Made by a program: the position numbers and the translations under genes
The notes under the pieces: model-generated
What the model was told of the DNA's origin: nothing
Databases searched by the model: none
What the model saw: the letters and a program-made list of their open reading frames with translations, nothing else
Part shown: positions 1 to 8,686 of the stretch, in pieces
Layout: the number at the start of each line of letters is the position of its first letter
Position numbering within the stretch: position 1 is the first letter of the stretch
Origin: Flavobacterium saliperosum
GTDB lineage: Bacteria > Bacteroidota > Bacteroidia > Flavobacteriales > Flavobacteriaceae
Assembly (NCBI RefSeq): GCF_900100625.1
Contig: NZ_FMTY01000003.1
Location: forward strand, 7,424 to 71,423
DNA: 64,000 nt
Direction of reading: 5' to 3'

Positions 1-1445
1 ATGGTGCGGCCACCGGATCGATTGATTTAACGCCATCGGGAGGTACACCGCCTTATGCTTATGCATGGACCGCTTCTAATGGAGGTGTGGTTCCTGCCGG
101 TCAGGAAGACGATCAGGATTTGTCGGGATTGGTTGCGGGTACTTATAGTGTTGTAATTACGGATGCCAATGGAAATACAGGCGGCTGTCGTGCCGAAAAC
201 AGTACGGTAATCAGTCAGCCAGAAGCTGGACTTGGCCTTATATTGTCTTCCGATCCTGAAAACTGTGTGGGAACTGAAACCGGAAGTATAACTGCTGAAT
301 TCTCAGGAGGTACACCGCCATATACAGTTTATCTTAATGATGTTAGCGTTGGAGAAGTTGCATCACCATATAATTTTACGAATCTTGGAACTGGAAGTTA
401 CACCATAAGAGTAGTGGATGCGAACGATTGTGAAATTAGCGATTCTGAAACTGTTGATTTGATTCCATGTGAAGGTCCAAATTGTACCTATACACAAGGA
501 TATTACGGAGCTTATAACGGATCGGCTTGTACTCCGGACGGCTTACCAACATACGACCATCAGATTATAGTTAATGCGGTTACTCAAGCAGGAGGATTCT
601 TCCGATTTGGTAGTGTTGCCAATAATAAATATTTCACATTATACTTGTCCGATGTAAATGGTAATCCGGTGATTGCGGATAATAATATTTTCAAAATGCT
701 TCCTGGTGGCGGAACACCAAGAGCGTTGACTGGAATAGCTACTTACGGTAATACTGCGACATGGGGTTATGTTCCTATAAGCAGTGGTCGTGGTAAATAT
801 GGAGCTATTGGTAATGTATTGTTGTCACAAACAATGACCTTATTCTTCAATAAATCGTTAGATCCGGGATTAGGAGCGGTAGAATTAGAAACCACTTTTG
901 CTACGGCAGATGTGGATTGTGGTTCGGACATTCCAGATATGAGTTCTATTCAGGTATTTACAATTCCACAGTCAGTGATTACTTATCTGACTAATAATGG
1001 TGGGGCTACTGTAAATAATCTGTTTATCTTGGCTAATAATGTATTGGGAGGAGTTGCAGGTTTACCGTCTCCTTCAGATGTAAATGCCGCTGTTGATGCT
1101 ATTAACAGAGGATTCGATGAATGTAGAGTAAGTGTTTCTGTACCTGTTGATGCAGTCGCAGCCCAAAGTTCCGAATCTTCAACGGAAGCTATGTTCTCCG
1201 CATATCCGATTCCTTTCAAAGAATATATCAATGTCAGATATGAGTTCGATTATCAGTCAAAAGCGCGAATTGAAGTGTATGATGCGAAAGGGCTTTTCGT
1301 TATGGCTTATAATGATGCTGATGCCTACTTCAATAAAGAAGTTCGATTGGATTTCACTTTTAATCACGGTGAAGGACAAATGTTTTTCGTAAAAGTGATT
1401 ACCGATAAAGGGGTGAGCACTAAAAAAGTAGTTTCCAAAAATTAA
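1..1445 (+). CDS. SprB-repeat surface adhesin, 3' end (T9SS type A cargo), partial
   Basis: The reading frame is open from the left edge, so the start lies outside and about 480 residues are visible. Repeats with the core GGTPPY occur near the left edge and again near residue 105, each followed by a Gly-rich strand pattern ending in TYSVVITD or SYTIRVVD. These are SprB-type (PF13573) repeats found in large flavobacterial adhesins. A middle region of unknown fold follows. The last 80 residues (from AYPIPFKEYINV to KKVVSKN) look like a type A T9SS sorting domain, which is normally removed by PorU after outer-membrane passage. It is probably a cell-surface or secreted adhesin; its ligand cannot be told from sequence. 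Confidence 0.85.
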   Translation, partial: GAATGSIDLTPSGGTPPYAYAWTASNGGVVPAGQEDDQDLSGLVAGTYSVVITDANGNTGGCRAENSTVISQPEAGLGLILSSDPENCVGTETGSITAEFSGGTPPYTVYLNDVSVGEVASPYNFTNLGTGSYTIRVVDANDCEISDSETVDLIPCEGPNCTYTQGYYGAYNGSACTPDGLPTYDHQIIVNAVTQAGGFFRFGSVANNKYFTLYLSDVNGNPVIADNNIFKMLPGGGTPRALTGIATYGNTATWGYVPISSGRGKYGAIGNVLLSQTMTLFFNKSLDPGLGAVELETTFATADVDCGSDIPDMSSIQVFTIPQSVITYLTNNGGATVNNLFILANNVLGGVAGLPSPSDVNAAVDAINRGFDECRVSVSVPVDAVAAQSSESSTEAMFSAYPIPFKEYINVRYEFDYQSKARIEVYDAKGLFVMAYNDADAYFNKEVRLDFTFNHGEGQMFFVKVITDKGVSTKKVVSKN

Positions 1446-1463
1446 ATTTTCATGATAATCAAA

Positions 1464-1493
1464 AAAAAGGCCGGTTTAAATACCGGCCTTTTT
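1464..1493. terminator. Bidirectional rho-independent terminator
   Basis: A 12-bp perfect stem (AAAAAGGCCGGT pairing with ACCGGCCTTTTT) has a 6-nt loop, with A and T tracts on both sides. It lies between the convergent adhesin and acyl-CoA dehydrogenase genes and can serve both. Confidence 0.85.
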
Positions 1494-1513
1494 AATTTAT
1501 AAGTGTTTAGGGA

Positions 1514-2653
1514 TTATTTTACCAATCCTCTTGAAATCACAATTCGCTGAATTTCAGATGTTCCTTCATAAATCTGAGTGATTTTGGCATCACGCATCAT
1601 ACGCTCAACGTGGTACTCACTCACATAACCGTTTCCTCCGTGAATCTGAACCGCCTCAATTGTCGTATTCATAGCCACTTCAGAAGCATATAATTTTGCC
1701 ATCGCACCAGAGTGGGAAATGTCCTGACCCGCATCTTTTTCACAAGCGGCTTTGTAACATAGCATTCTTGCAGCGGTTATTTGTGTTGCCATATCGGCCA
1801 ATTTGAAAGCAATGGCCTGATGTTGGAAAATCGGTTTTTTGAACGCCACACGCTCCTGAGCATATTTCAAAGCCAGTTCGTAAGCTCCTTGTGCAATACC
1901 TAAAGCTTGTGAAGCAATACCAATACGTCCACCATTTAAAGTTGACATTGCAAAAGCGAATCCGAAGCCATCTTCACCAATTCTGTTTTCTTTAGGAACT
2001 TTAACATCACTAAACATTAAAGAGTGTGTATCAGAACCACGAATACCCATTTTCTTTTCTTTTGGACCAATTGAGAAACCTTCCCAACCTTTTTCAACAA
2101 TAAAAGCATTAATGCCTTTATGTCCTTTTTCAATATCGGTTTGAGCGATTACAAGATAAGTAGACGCTGTACCACCATTGGTAATCCAGTTTTTAGTACC
2201 ATTTAATAAATAATGGTCTCCCATATCAATGGCAGTTGTTTTTTGCGATGTAGCATCAGATCCTGCTTCAGGCTCCGATAAACAAAAAGCACCAATAACG
2301 TCTCCTTTAGCAAGTGGCACAAGATATTTCATTTTTTGCTCTTCCGTGCAATATTTTTCCAAACCGGCACAAACCAAAGAGTTATTTACAGACATTACTA
2401 CCGCAGCCGAAGCATCCACTTTCGCAATTTCTTCCATTGCCAAAACATAAGAAACGCTGTCCAATCCGGCTCCTCCGTATTTAGGATCTACCATCATTCC
2501 CAGGAAACCAAGTTCCGCCATTTTCTTTACTTGTTCTGTAGGGAATTTTGAGTGCTCGTCTCTTTCAATTACACCCGGTAACAATTCAGTTTGAGCAAAA
2601 TCTCTTGCGGCCTGCTGAATCATCAACTGTTCTTCGCTTAAATTAAAATTCAT
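1514..2653 (-). CDS. Acyl-CoA dehydrogenase
   Basis: An FAD-dependent acyl-CoA dehydrogenase of 379 residues, the usual length for short/medium/branched-chain enzymes. It would oxidise acyl-CoA to enoyl-CoA and pass electrons to electron-transfer flavoprotein. The family signature LSEPEAGSDA is at about residues 125-134. The C-terminal signature IYEGTSEIQR is at about 361-370, and Glu363 in YEG is the expected catalytic base. The sequence runs full length through the N-terminal helical, middle beta and C-terminal helical domains. It stands alone, divergent from anmK, with a terminator downstream. Substrate chain length cannot be decided; a butyryl-, isovaleryl- or glutaryl-type role is possible. 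Confidence 0.93.
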   Translation of the reverse strand: MNFNLSEEQLMIQQAARDFAQTELLPGVIERDEHSKFPTEQVKKMAELGFLGMMVDPKYGGAGLDSVSYVLAMEEIAKVDASAAVVMSVNNSLVCAGLEKYCTEEQKMKYLVPLAKGDVIGAFCLSEPEAGSDATSQKTTAIDMGDHYLLNGTKNWITNGGTASTYLVIAQTDIEKGHKGINAFIVEKGWEGFSIGPKEKKMGIRGSDTHSLMFSDVKVPKENRIGEDGFGFAFAMSTLNGGRIGIASQALGIAQGAYELALKYAQERVAFKKPIFQHQAIAFKLADMATQITAARMLCYKAACEKDAGQDISHSGAMAKLYASEVAMNTTIEAVQIHGGNGYVSEYHVERMMRDAKITQIYEGTSEIQRIVISRGLVK

Positions 2654-2749
2654 TTTATTTTCAGTGTTTTGTTTGTATGTCCTTTAAAAAAGTTTCCAAA
2701 TATAGGCCATAAATATCATATTTTCAATAGGATTGTCTAATTTTAACCC

Positions 2750-3823
2750 ATGCAAAATAAGAGGTATAACGTTGTTGGTGTCATGTCGGGTACTTCACTC
2801 GATGGTGTGGATTTGGCACACATTCATTTTAGTGTTGAAAACGGGAAATGGACCTTTCAGATTTTTGAAAGTGAAACGATTAGCTATTCTGATCAATGGG
2901 TTGACCAATTGAAGAAAGCAGTAGATTTTTCGAAGGCCGATCTAAAAAAACTCAACGAAAACTACACTACATTATTAGCTGAAATCATCTCCGATTTCAT
3001 TCAAAAACACCAACTTGAACATCTCGATGCGGTTTGTTCACACGGACATACAATTCTGCACCAACCCCAAAACGGATTTACGTTACAGATAGGCAATCTT
3101 CCGGCAATAGCCCAATTGACCCATCAGAAAGTGGTTTGCGATTTTCGTGTTCAGGATGTGCAACTCGGTGGGCAAGGCGCTCCGTTAGTACCTATTGGTG
3201 ACCGGATTCTGTTTTCCGAGTTTGATTGTTGTCTGAATCTCGGCGGATTTTCCAATGTGTCTTTTGAAGAAGGCGGTAAACGAATCGCCTTCGATATTTC
3301 ACCGGTCAATACGGTGCTGAATTTTTATGCCGACAAGCTAGGATTGAAATACGACGATAAAGGACGTATTACCCGAACCGGAACAATTTCAGAAGAATTG
3401 CTGTCAGAATTAAACGCCTTAGATTTCTACCAAAAAGCATATCCGAAATCACTCGGATTCGAATTCGTAAAAGGAACAGTACTTCCGCTAATAGAAAAAC
3501 ACTCCATTTCCATTGAAGATAAATTGCGAACGTTTACCGAACATGTCGCTTTTCAGATGGCAGCGGCGTTACCTTCAGAACAAGGGAAACTTTTGGTTAC
3601 CGGAGGTGGTGCTTACAACGATTTCTTAATCGAACGGATGCGTTTTTACCTCCCTCAAATGCAGATTATAATACCGGATGCCAAAACCATCGAATTTAAA
3701 GAAGCGCTTATTTTTGCCTTGCTGGGTGTATTGAAACTAAGAAACGAGATAAATGTACTGGCCAGTGTTACGGGGGCAAAGCACGATCATTGTTCCGGGA
3801 AAATTCATGAATTTAGTTCATAA
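2750..3823 (+). CDS. anmK: Anhydro-N-acetylmuramic acid kinase
   Basis: A sugar kinase of 357 residues that opens the 1,6-anhydro ring of anhydro-MurNAc and phosphorylates it to MurNAc-6-P in cell-wall recycling. The N-terminal ATP-binding motif VMSGTSLDGVDLA is at about residues 11-23. DFRVQDVQLGGQGAPLVPIGD (near 125-145) and the late VTGGGAYNDFLIERM are typical of the AnmK family. It is divergent from the acyl-CoA dehydrogenase. Its 3' end overlaps the 3' end of the convergent hydrolase by 11 bp, leaving no room for a separate terminator. Confidence 0.94.
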   Translation: MQNKRYNVVGVMSGTSLDGVDLAHIHFSVENGKWTFQIFESETISYSDQWVDQLKKAVDFSKADLKKLNENYTTLLAEIISDFIQKHQLEHLDAVCSHGHTILHQPQNGFTLQIGNLPAIAQLTHQKVVCDFRVQDVQLGGQGAPLVPIGDRILFSEFDCCLNLGGFSNVSFEEGGKRIAFDISPVNTVLNFYADKLGLKYDDKGRITRTGTISEELLSELNALDFYQKAYPKSLGFEFVKGTVLPLIEKHSISIEDKLRTFTEHVAFQMAAALPSEQGKLLVTGGGAYNDFLIERMRFYLPQMQIIIPDAKTIEFKEALIFALLGVLKLRNEINVLASVTGAKHDHCSGKIHEFSS

Positions 3824-4649
3824 CAAAATCGGTAACTTTTTTTATCAATTCCTTGCTTTTTAAGTCATGACCCAATCCTTCGGTGAGTAGCAGTTGGCTG
3901 TTTTTCCAATGTTTGTTTAATCGGACGGAATAATTAAAATTAGTGGCCAGATCATCTTTATCATGTATGATTAAAGCCGGAATAGCAATGTTTTCAGCAA
4001 ATTGGGCACTCGAAAAATAACTGGGTAACTTTCCTAATTGTTCCTGAAATTCATCGATTATTAAGTTGACGGATTTCGTCGTTAATCCTAAAGTTTGTTT
4101 GTAAAAATCGAAAAAATCGGAAGCTTCTCCGGGTGCACCCATGATGACTGCTTTTTCAATAGTATGTTCTTTGTAGTGATCTAAAAAATAAGTGGTAGCG
4201 AATCCGCCGATGGAATGACTTACAATGGATGAAATCTCCGATTTTTTTTCTAAAAAAGTGTTGATAACCTTGGCATACAAAACCACATGAATGGACTTCC
4301 CTGAAGATAGACCATGAGCCGGTGCATCTAACGCATACACTGTAAAGTCGTTTTTAACCAAATGCTCAATATAGTTTTTCCAACGGAATGAATGGCTGGC
4401 CCAACCATGAACCAAAAGTGTTTTTTTACTTCCGTTGCCCCATTTGTAAGTCTGGATTTTGTAACCTTCCATTGTAAAGTTGTCCGCCATTCCTTTTTGT
4501 AAGAATTCCAATTGATGCGGTTTCACTTTTCGGGCAAATGGATTGCAAAAAAGCAGAAAACCTTCTTTTTTTAGTTTTTTCGGATGTGCAAATGAGAGGA
4601 AATTGAAATAAAATCCTATGGATTTTTGCATTATTTTTTTAGAATTCAT
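3813..4649 (-). CDS. Alpha/beta hydrolase, TetR-linked
   Basis: A serine hydrolase of the alpha/beta fold, 278 residues. LLVHGWASHSFRW supplies the oxyanion region, VSHSIGGFATT near residue 145 the nucleophile elbow (Ser in SHSIGG), and LIIHDKDD with GLGHDLKS the likely Asp and His. There is no clear signal peptide, so it is probably cytoplasmic. The gene follows tetR on the same strand with a 50-bp gap. That gap holds a perfect copy of the palindrome that also lies in front of tetR, so this gene is very probably in the TetR regulon. The substrate is unknown. Confidence 0.88.
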   Translation of the reverse strand: MNSKKIMQKSIGFYFNFLSFAHPKKLKKEGFLLFCNPFARKVKPHQLEFLQKGMADNFTMEGYKIQTYKWGNGSKKTLLVHGWASHSFRWKNYIEHLVKNDFTVYALDAPAHGLSSGKSIHVVLYAKVINTFLEKKSEISSIVSHSIGGFATTYFLDHYKEHTIEKAVIMGAPGEASDFFDFYKQTLGLTTKSVNLIIDEFQEQLGKLPSYFSSAQFAENIAIPALIIHDKDDLATNFNYSVRLNKHWKNSQLLLTEGLGHDLKSKELIKKVTDFVMN

Positions 4650-4666
4650 GATTATTTTTATTTTAA

Positions 4667-4682
4667 GATACCGATTGGTATC
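4667..4682. promoter_or_regulatory. TetR operator, copy 1
   Basis: The sequence GATACCGATTGGTATC is an inverted repeat with half-sites GATACC and GGTATC around 4 bp. It sits 17 bp upstream of the hydrolase start codon. The same 16-mer, in opposite orientation, lies upstream of the adjacent tetR. This spacing and pairing suit a site bound by the encoded TetR protein. Confidence 0.75.
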
Positions 4683-4699
4683 AAATTATATAAATTTTT

Positions 4700-5293
4700 T
4701 TACAGTAAGATGTCCGAAACAATCCAGTTTTTTAAATGGTTGACCACAATTTCAATATCGGCATTTGAATTTTGCAGTTTACTCATCATTACACCACCCT
4801 CAAGTGTTGATATTAGGATAGTTGCGACTAATTTTTCGTTCACTAAATTCCTAACTTGTTTGTGTGTTTTTCCATTGATGATTATTTTCTCCACAGAATC
4901 GCGAAAAACAGCTAAGGCCTGTTGTGCTTTTTGCTTCAATTCCAAATTGGTGTCATCAACTTCCACGGCAACATTCAGCAACGGGCAACCGCCAATAATG
5001 AATGGATTTGTAATGTAACTTTGAAATAAATTCAGTACACAAAAGAGCTTGTCCCTTGTGTTGTTTTCCGCTTTGATTTTCTCGTTTAACGCCAAAAAAA
5101 TAGCCTGCATCATTTTTTGGAAAGCTTCAATTTCCAGACTTTCTTTACTCTCAAAGTGCCTGTAAATGGCGCCTTTGGTCAAGCCTGTAGCCTCAGTTAT
5201 ATCGCTTAATGACGTGGATTTATACCCTTTCGTGTTAAAAAGGGCAGTCGCTTCTTTCAGCACTTTTGCTTTTGTCAATTCCGATGATCGCAT
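4700..5293 (-). CDS. TetR/AcrR family transcriptional regulator
   Basis: A 197-residue repressor of TetR type. The N-terminal helix-turn-helix reads LSDITEATGLTKGAIYRHF at about residues 29-47, followed by a divergent all-helical ligand domain. The ATG used here (MRSSEL...) is preferred over an upstream in-frame TTG, because the longer form would place the operator inside the coding sequence. Identical palindromes in front of this gene and the downstream hydrolase suggest autoregulation plus control of the hydrolase. The ligand is unknown; TetR-hydrolase pairs often respond to hydrophobic or ester compounds, but nothing here shows that directly. Confidence 0.92.
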   Translation of the reverse strand: MRSSELTKAKVLKEATALFNTKGYKSTSLSDITEATGLTKGAIYRHFESKESLEIEAFQKMMQAIFLALNEKIKAENNTRDKLFCVLNLFQSYITNPFIIGGCPLLNVAVEVDDTNLELKQKAQQALAVFRDSVEKIIINGKTHKQVRNLVNEKLVATILISTLEGGVMMSKLQNSNADIEIVVNHLKNWIVSDILL

Positions 5294-5300
5294 ATGCAAA

Positions 5301-5316
5301 GATACCAATCGGTATC
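5301..5316. promoter_or_regulatory. TetR operator, copy 2 (autoregulatory)
   Basis: GATACCAATCGGTATC, the reverse complement of the copy in front of the hydrolase gene, lies 7 bp upstream of the tetR ATG. Binding here would block transcription or initiation of tetR itself. Confidence 0.75.
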
Positions 5317-5366
5317 TAAATATCAAAAAAAAATAAATTTTCTTTTTTACATTGTTTGAAACACCC

Positions 5367-5374
5367 TAGCTTTG
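5367..5374 (+). promoter_or_regulatory. Bacteroidota -7 element before the amino-acid dehydrogenase
   Basis: TAGCTTTG matches TAnnTTTG and stands 23 bp before the ATG. The -33 region is not convincing. Confidence 0.45.
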
Positions 5375-5397
5375 CATATCAAAATTAAATTTTACAG

Positions 5398-6624
5398 ATG
5401 AAGGATTTATTAAAGAAATTTGAAAATAAAGAACCGGAAGTAGTGTTCCATTGGAAAGATGCAGAAACAGATGCAGAAGGATGGACGGTAATCAATTCCC
5501 TGCGTGGCGGTGCTGCGGGTGGAGGAACGCGTATGCGTAAAGGTTTGGATATGAACGAAGTGCTTTCATTGGCGAAAACCATGGAAGTGAAGTTTTCAGT
5601 TTCCGGTCCTGCTATAGGTGGTGCGAAATCGGGAATTAATTTTGATCCGAACGATCCAAGAAAAAAAGACGTGTTACAACGTTGGTATAAAGCGGTTTCC
5701 CCGTTATTGAAAAGCTACTACGGAACTGGTGGCGACTTAAATGTAGACGAAATCCATGAAGTAATCCCAATGACGGAAGCTTGTGGTGTTTGGCATCCGC
5801 AGGAAGGTGTTTTTAACGGACATTTCAAACCAACGGAAGCCGATAAAATTAACCGTATCGGACAATTGCGTCAGGGTGTGGTAAAAGTGATTGAAAATAC
5901 GACTTTCTCTCCGGATATCAATCGAAAATATACCGTAGCCGACATGATTACCGGTTATGGAGTGGCACAGGCCGTGCGTCATTTTTATGATATTTACGGT
6001 GGAAATGTGGTGGGTAAAAAAGCAATCGTTCAGGGATTCGGTAACGTAGGGTCTGCGGCTGCTTTTTACTTGGCGGAAATGGGTGCGAAAGTAGTGGGAA
6101 TTATCGACCGTGACGGTGGTGTAATCAACGAAAACGGATTCACTTTCGAAGAAATCAGAACGTTGTTCTTAAACAAAAACGGTAATACATTAGTTTCGGA
6201 TAAAATGATTCCGTTTGCGGAAATCAATGAGAAAATCTGGTCGATCGGTGCTGAAATTTTCGCTCCGTGTGCGGCTTCACGATTGGTGACTAAAGCGCAG
6301 GTGGACAGTATGACGGCAGCCGGACTGGAAGTGATTTCCTGTGGTGCCAACGTGCCTTTTGCGGATAAGGAAATTTTCTTCGGACCAATTATGGAAGAGG
6401 TGGACAGCAAAGTGAGCTTGATTCCCGACTTTATTTCCAACTGCGGTATGGCGCGTGTTTTTGCCTATTTCATGGAGAAAAAAGTGGCGATGACCGACGA
6501 GGCCATCTTTAACGATACTTCGGAGATCATCAAAGCGGCCATCCAGAAAACATACAATGTTAGTTCTGATAAGAAAAACATCAGTGCCAGAGCTTTTGAA
6601 ATCGCTTTAAAACAATTGGTATAA
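5398..6624 (+). CDS. Glu/Leu/Phe/Val dehydrogenase
   Basis: An NAD(P)-dependent amino-acid dehydrogenase of 408 residues, joining 2-oxo acid and ammonia metabolism. The substrate domain holds GGAAGGGTRMRKG and GPAIGGAKSGINFDP (near residue 70-83), the latter with the glycine-rich catalytic-Lys region. YGTGGDLNVDE follows. The Rossmann domain has QGFGNVGSAAAFYLAE around residue 211-226. The end reads ISNCGMARVFAYFME. The domain order is that of glutamate/leucine dehydrogenases, but which amino acid is used cannot be settled by eye. It is a single gene with its own -7 element and terminator. Confidence 0.93.
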   Translation: MKDLLKKFENKEPEVVFHWKDAETDAEGWTVINSLRGGAAGGGTRMRKGLDMNEVLSLAKTMEVKFSVSGPAIGGAKSGINFDPNDPRKKDVLQRWYKAVSPLLKSYYGTGGDLNVDEIHEVIPMTEACGVWHPQEGVFNGHFKPTEADKINRIGQLRQGVVKVIENTTFSPDINRKYTVADMITGYGVAQAVRHFYDIYGGNVVGKKAIVQGFGNVGSAAAFYLAEMGAKVVGIIDRDGGVINENGFTFEEIRTLFLNKNGNTLVSDKMIPFAEINEKIWSIGAEIFAPCAASRLVTKAQVDSMTAAGLEVISCGANVPFADKEIFFGPIMEEVDSKVSLIPDFISNCGMARVFAYFMEKKVAMTDEAIFNDTSEIIKAAIQKTYNVSSDKKNISARAFEIALKQLV

Positions 6625-6661
6625 TTCTTGCTAAATATAATCTGTCGAAAGATGGAAATAT

Positions 6662-6693
6662 AAAAATTCCTTTATTCACGTAAAGGAATTTTT
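6662..6693 (+). terminator. Rho-independent terminator
   Basis: A 13-bp perfect stem (AAAAATTCCTTTA pairing with TAAAGGAATTTTT) with a 6-nt loop and a T-rich end lies 37 bp after the dehydrogenase stop. Confidence 0.85.
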
Positions 6694-6776
6694 TGTTTTA
6701 CGCTTAAATTAAAGATATATTTACGCAACAATTTTTAGACTATATTAGCGTTACATTTAATAAATCAAATACAATT

Positions 6777-7484
6777 ATGAGTTTATTACTTCAGGTGGAT
6801 ACATTAAGCCAGGCGGCAACACAAGTGGCAGGCGAAGTTGCAACAAAAAAAGAATTGACACTGATGGATATTATCTTTAGTGGTGGTTTGGTAGGACAGG
6901 TCATCATGGTTTCGATTTTCATCATGTTGTTTTTTGCGATTTATCTTTACATTGAAAGATTAATGGCAATTAAAGCGGCTTCTAAAATGGATCAGACTTT
7001 TATGACCCAAATAAAAATGCATTTGCAACAAGGGAAGTTAGATAATGCTAAAGTGTTGTGTGCCTCAACCAATTCGCCCGTTGCGCGCTTGATTGAAAAA
7101 GGTATTTCCCGAATCGGAAAACCATTGGAAGACATTAACATCGCTATTGAAAATGCAGGAAAGCTGGAAGTGTATAAATTGGAGAAAAATGTAAGTATGT
7201 TGGCAACTATTTCCGGAGCTGGACCGATGACGGGTTTCCTGGGTACGGTTGTGGGAATGGTAATGGCGTTTCATGAAATGGCCGCCAGCGGTTCGAATAA
7301 AATTGAGATGAGTGTACTGGCAGAAGGGATTTATACGGCAATGATGACCACGGTTGTGGGGCTGATAGTTGGAATTATCGCTTATGTGGGTTACAATCAC
7401 CTGGTGAGTATTACAGATAAAGTGGTACACATGATGGAAGTGAACGTAGTGGATTTCCTTGATTTATTAAATGATCCTATTTAA
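6777..7484 (+). CDS. exbB: MotA/TolQ/ExbB proton channel family protein
   Basis: A 235-residue inner-membrane proton channel subunit that would power TonB. One membrane segment is near residues 40-60 (VIMVSIFIMLFFAIYLYIER). Two more follow in the second half: the GAGPMTGFLGTVVGMVMAF region typical of the family, and TAMMTTVVGLIVGIIAYV. The gene starts an operon exbB-exbD-tonB with 2-3 bp gaps. A TolQ role cannot be fully excluded, but the following tonB-like gene favours ExbB. Confidence 0.92.
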   Translation: MSLLLQVDTLSQAATQVAGEVATKKELTLMDIIFSGGLVGQVIMVSIFIMLFFAIYLYIERLMAIKAASKMDQTFMTQIKMHLQQGKLDNAKVLCASTNSPVARLIEKGISRIGKPLEDINIAIENAGKLEVYKLEKNVSMLATISGAGPMTGFLGTVVGMVMAFHEMAASGSNKIEMSVLAEGIYTAMMTTVVGLIVGIIAYVGYNHLVSITDKVVHMMEVNVVDFLDLLNDPI

Positions 7485-7486
7485 TT

Positions 7487-7882
7487 ATGAATTTACGCGG
7501 AAGAAATAAGGTAAATGCCGAGTTCAACATGTCGTCCATGACTGACATCGTTTTTTTATTGCTGATCTTTTTTATGATTGCGGTGACTACGATGACCACC
7601 ACCAATGCCCTGGATCTGGTTTTACCCAATTCCGACGGACAGGCTGATGAGGTTGAAAATATTTCCGTCAGTGTCGATGATAAATCCAATTATTTTATAG
7701 ACAAGGATCCGTTTCCTGCAGAAGAATTGGAAAATGCACTCAAAAGCAGGTTAGGAAACCAAAAGGAACCCAACATTGTTTTGCACGTTGCGAAAGGGGT
7801 GCCCATTGAAAATGCCGTTAAAGTAATGGATATTGCTTACAGAAATAAATATAAAATCGTATTGGCGGTAGCGCCTAAATAA
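7487..7882 (+). CDS. exbD: ExbD/TolR family biopolymer transport protein
   Basis: A 131-residue protein with the ExbD/TolR plan: a short cytoplasmic N terminus (NLRGRNKVNAEFNMSSMTDI), one membrane helix at about residues 20-39 whose start carries the conserved Asp (MTDIVFLLLIFFMI), then a periplasmic domain. It would form the proton-driven motor with ExbB and act on the TonB encoded next, 3 bp downstream. Confidence 0.92.
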   Translation: MNLRGRNKVNAEFNMSSMTDIVFLLLIFFMIAVTTMTTTNALDLVLPNSDGQADEVENISVSVDDKSNYFIDKDPFPAEELENALKSRLGNQKEPNIVLHVAKGVPIENAVKVMDIAYRNKYKIVLAVAPK

Positions 7883-7885
7883 CGT

Positions 7886-8686
7886 ATGGTATTACTGGAA
7901 ACGAAACATCAGAAACGTTCTTTTACAATTACCACGATTCTTTTCGTGCTGATGTTCCTATGGTTTTTTCTGTATATTTTAAAAGACGACCCGAATGTGC
8001 CGGAAGTTTTTGAAGGTGGCGAAATTGCCATTAATTTCGGAACATCCAATGTTGGACAGGGAGAAGTACAGCCAATGGAGCCTATAAAAACCTCACCGCA
8101 ACAACAAGCGGCAGAGCCGGTGAAATCGGTGGCGCAAAACATAACGACGCAAACCAATACGAAAGCGCCGGTAATTAAAACGGCAGATACCAAAAGCAAT
8201 ACGACTACAGAAGTTAAACCTAAAGTAGCTCCGAAGCCAACGCCTACAAAATCAACTTCCGATGCGCTTTCCAGTCTGATTAACGGTCCGAAATCCGATG
8301 GGGTCGAAGGGGGTCACGGCGATGATGGTGTTCCGGGAGATAAAGGCGATCCTAACGGAGACCGGTATTCGAACAGTTTCTACGGAAGTGGAACGGGCAC
8401 AGGTTCCGGAAGTGGTACCAGTTGGGGGTTGAAAGGAAGAAAGTTGTCCAGCGGAGGGAAACAGGTGCAGGATTGTAACGAAGAAGGACGCGTGGTGGTA
8501 CAGGTTACCGTTAATAAAAGCGGGAATGTTATCGCAGCTCAATATGTAAAAGGAACTACCAACACGAATCAGTGTTTGATTGTGCCGGCCTTGGCAACAG
8601 CCCGAAAATTCAAATGGCATGCCGACAATAATGCGCCGGATACTCAAATCGGATTTATTGTAATCAATTTTAAATTAGGAGAATAG
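7886..8686 (+). CDS. tonB: Energy transducer TonB
   Basis: A 266-residue TonB-like protein. It has a cytoplasmic N terminus, a membrane helix around residues 12-32 (ITTILFVLMFLWFFLYIL), a Pro/Thr/Lys-rich spanning segment (PKVAPKPTPTKSTS), an unusual Gly-rich stretch (GVEGGHGDDGVPGDKGDPNG) and a C-terminal domain ending in DTQIGFIVINFKLGE. It would carry motor energy across the periplasm to outer-membrane receptors. The C-terminal domain has a close paralogue in the next gene, which overlaps this one by 1 bp. Confidence 0.9.
   Translation: MVLLETKHQKRSFTITTILFVLMFLWFFLYILKDDPNVPEVFEGGEIAINFGTSNVGQGEVQPMEPIKTSPQQQAAEPVKSVAQNITTQTNTKAPVIKTADTKSNTTTEVKPKVAPKPTPTKSTSDALSSLINGPKSDGVEGGHGDDGVPGDKGDPNGDRYSNSFYGSGTGTGSGSGTSWGLKGRKLSSGGKQVQDCNEEGRVVVQVTVNKSGNVIAAQYVKGTTNTNQCLIVPALATARKFKWHADNNAPDTQIGFIVINFKLGE

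Noticed and set aside
983..1392. Open frames on both strands over the adhesin tail
   Set aside because: They are shadows of the in-frame adhesin sequence and end without any motif.
5294..5326. Longer start for the TetR gene
   Set aside because: It would begin at TTG and run through the operator; the ATG at 5293 fits family length and context.
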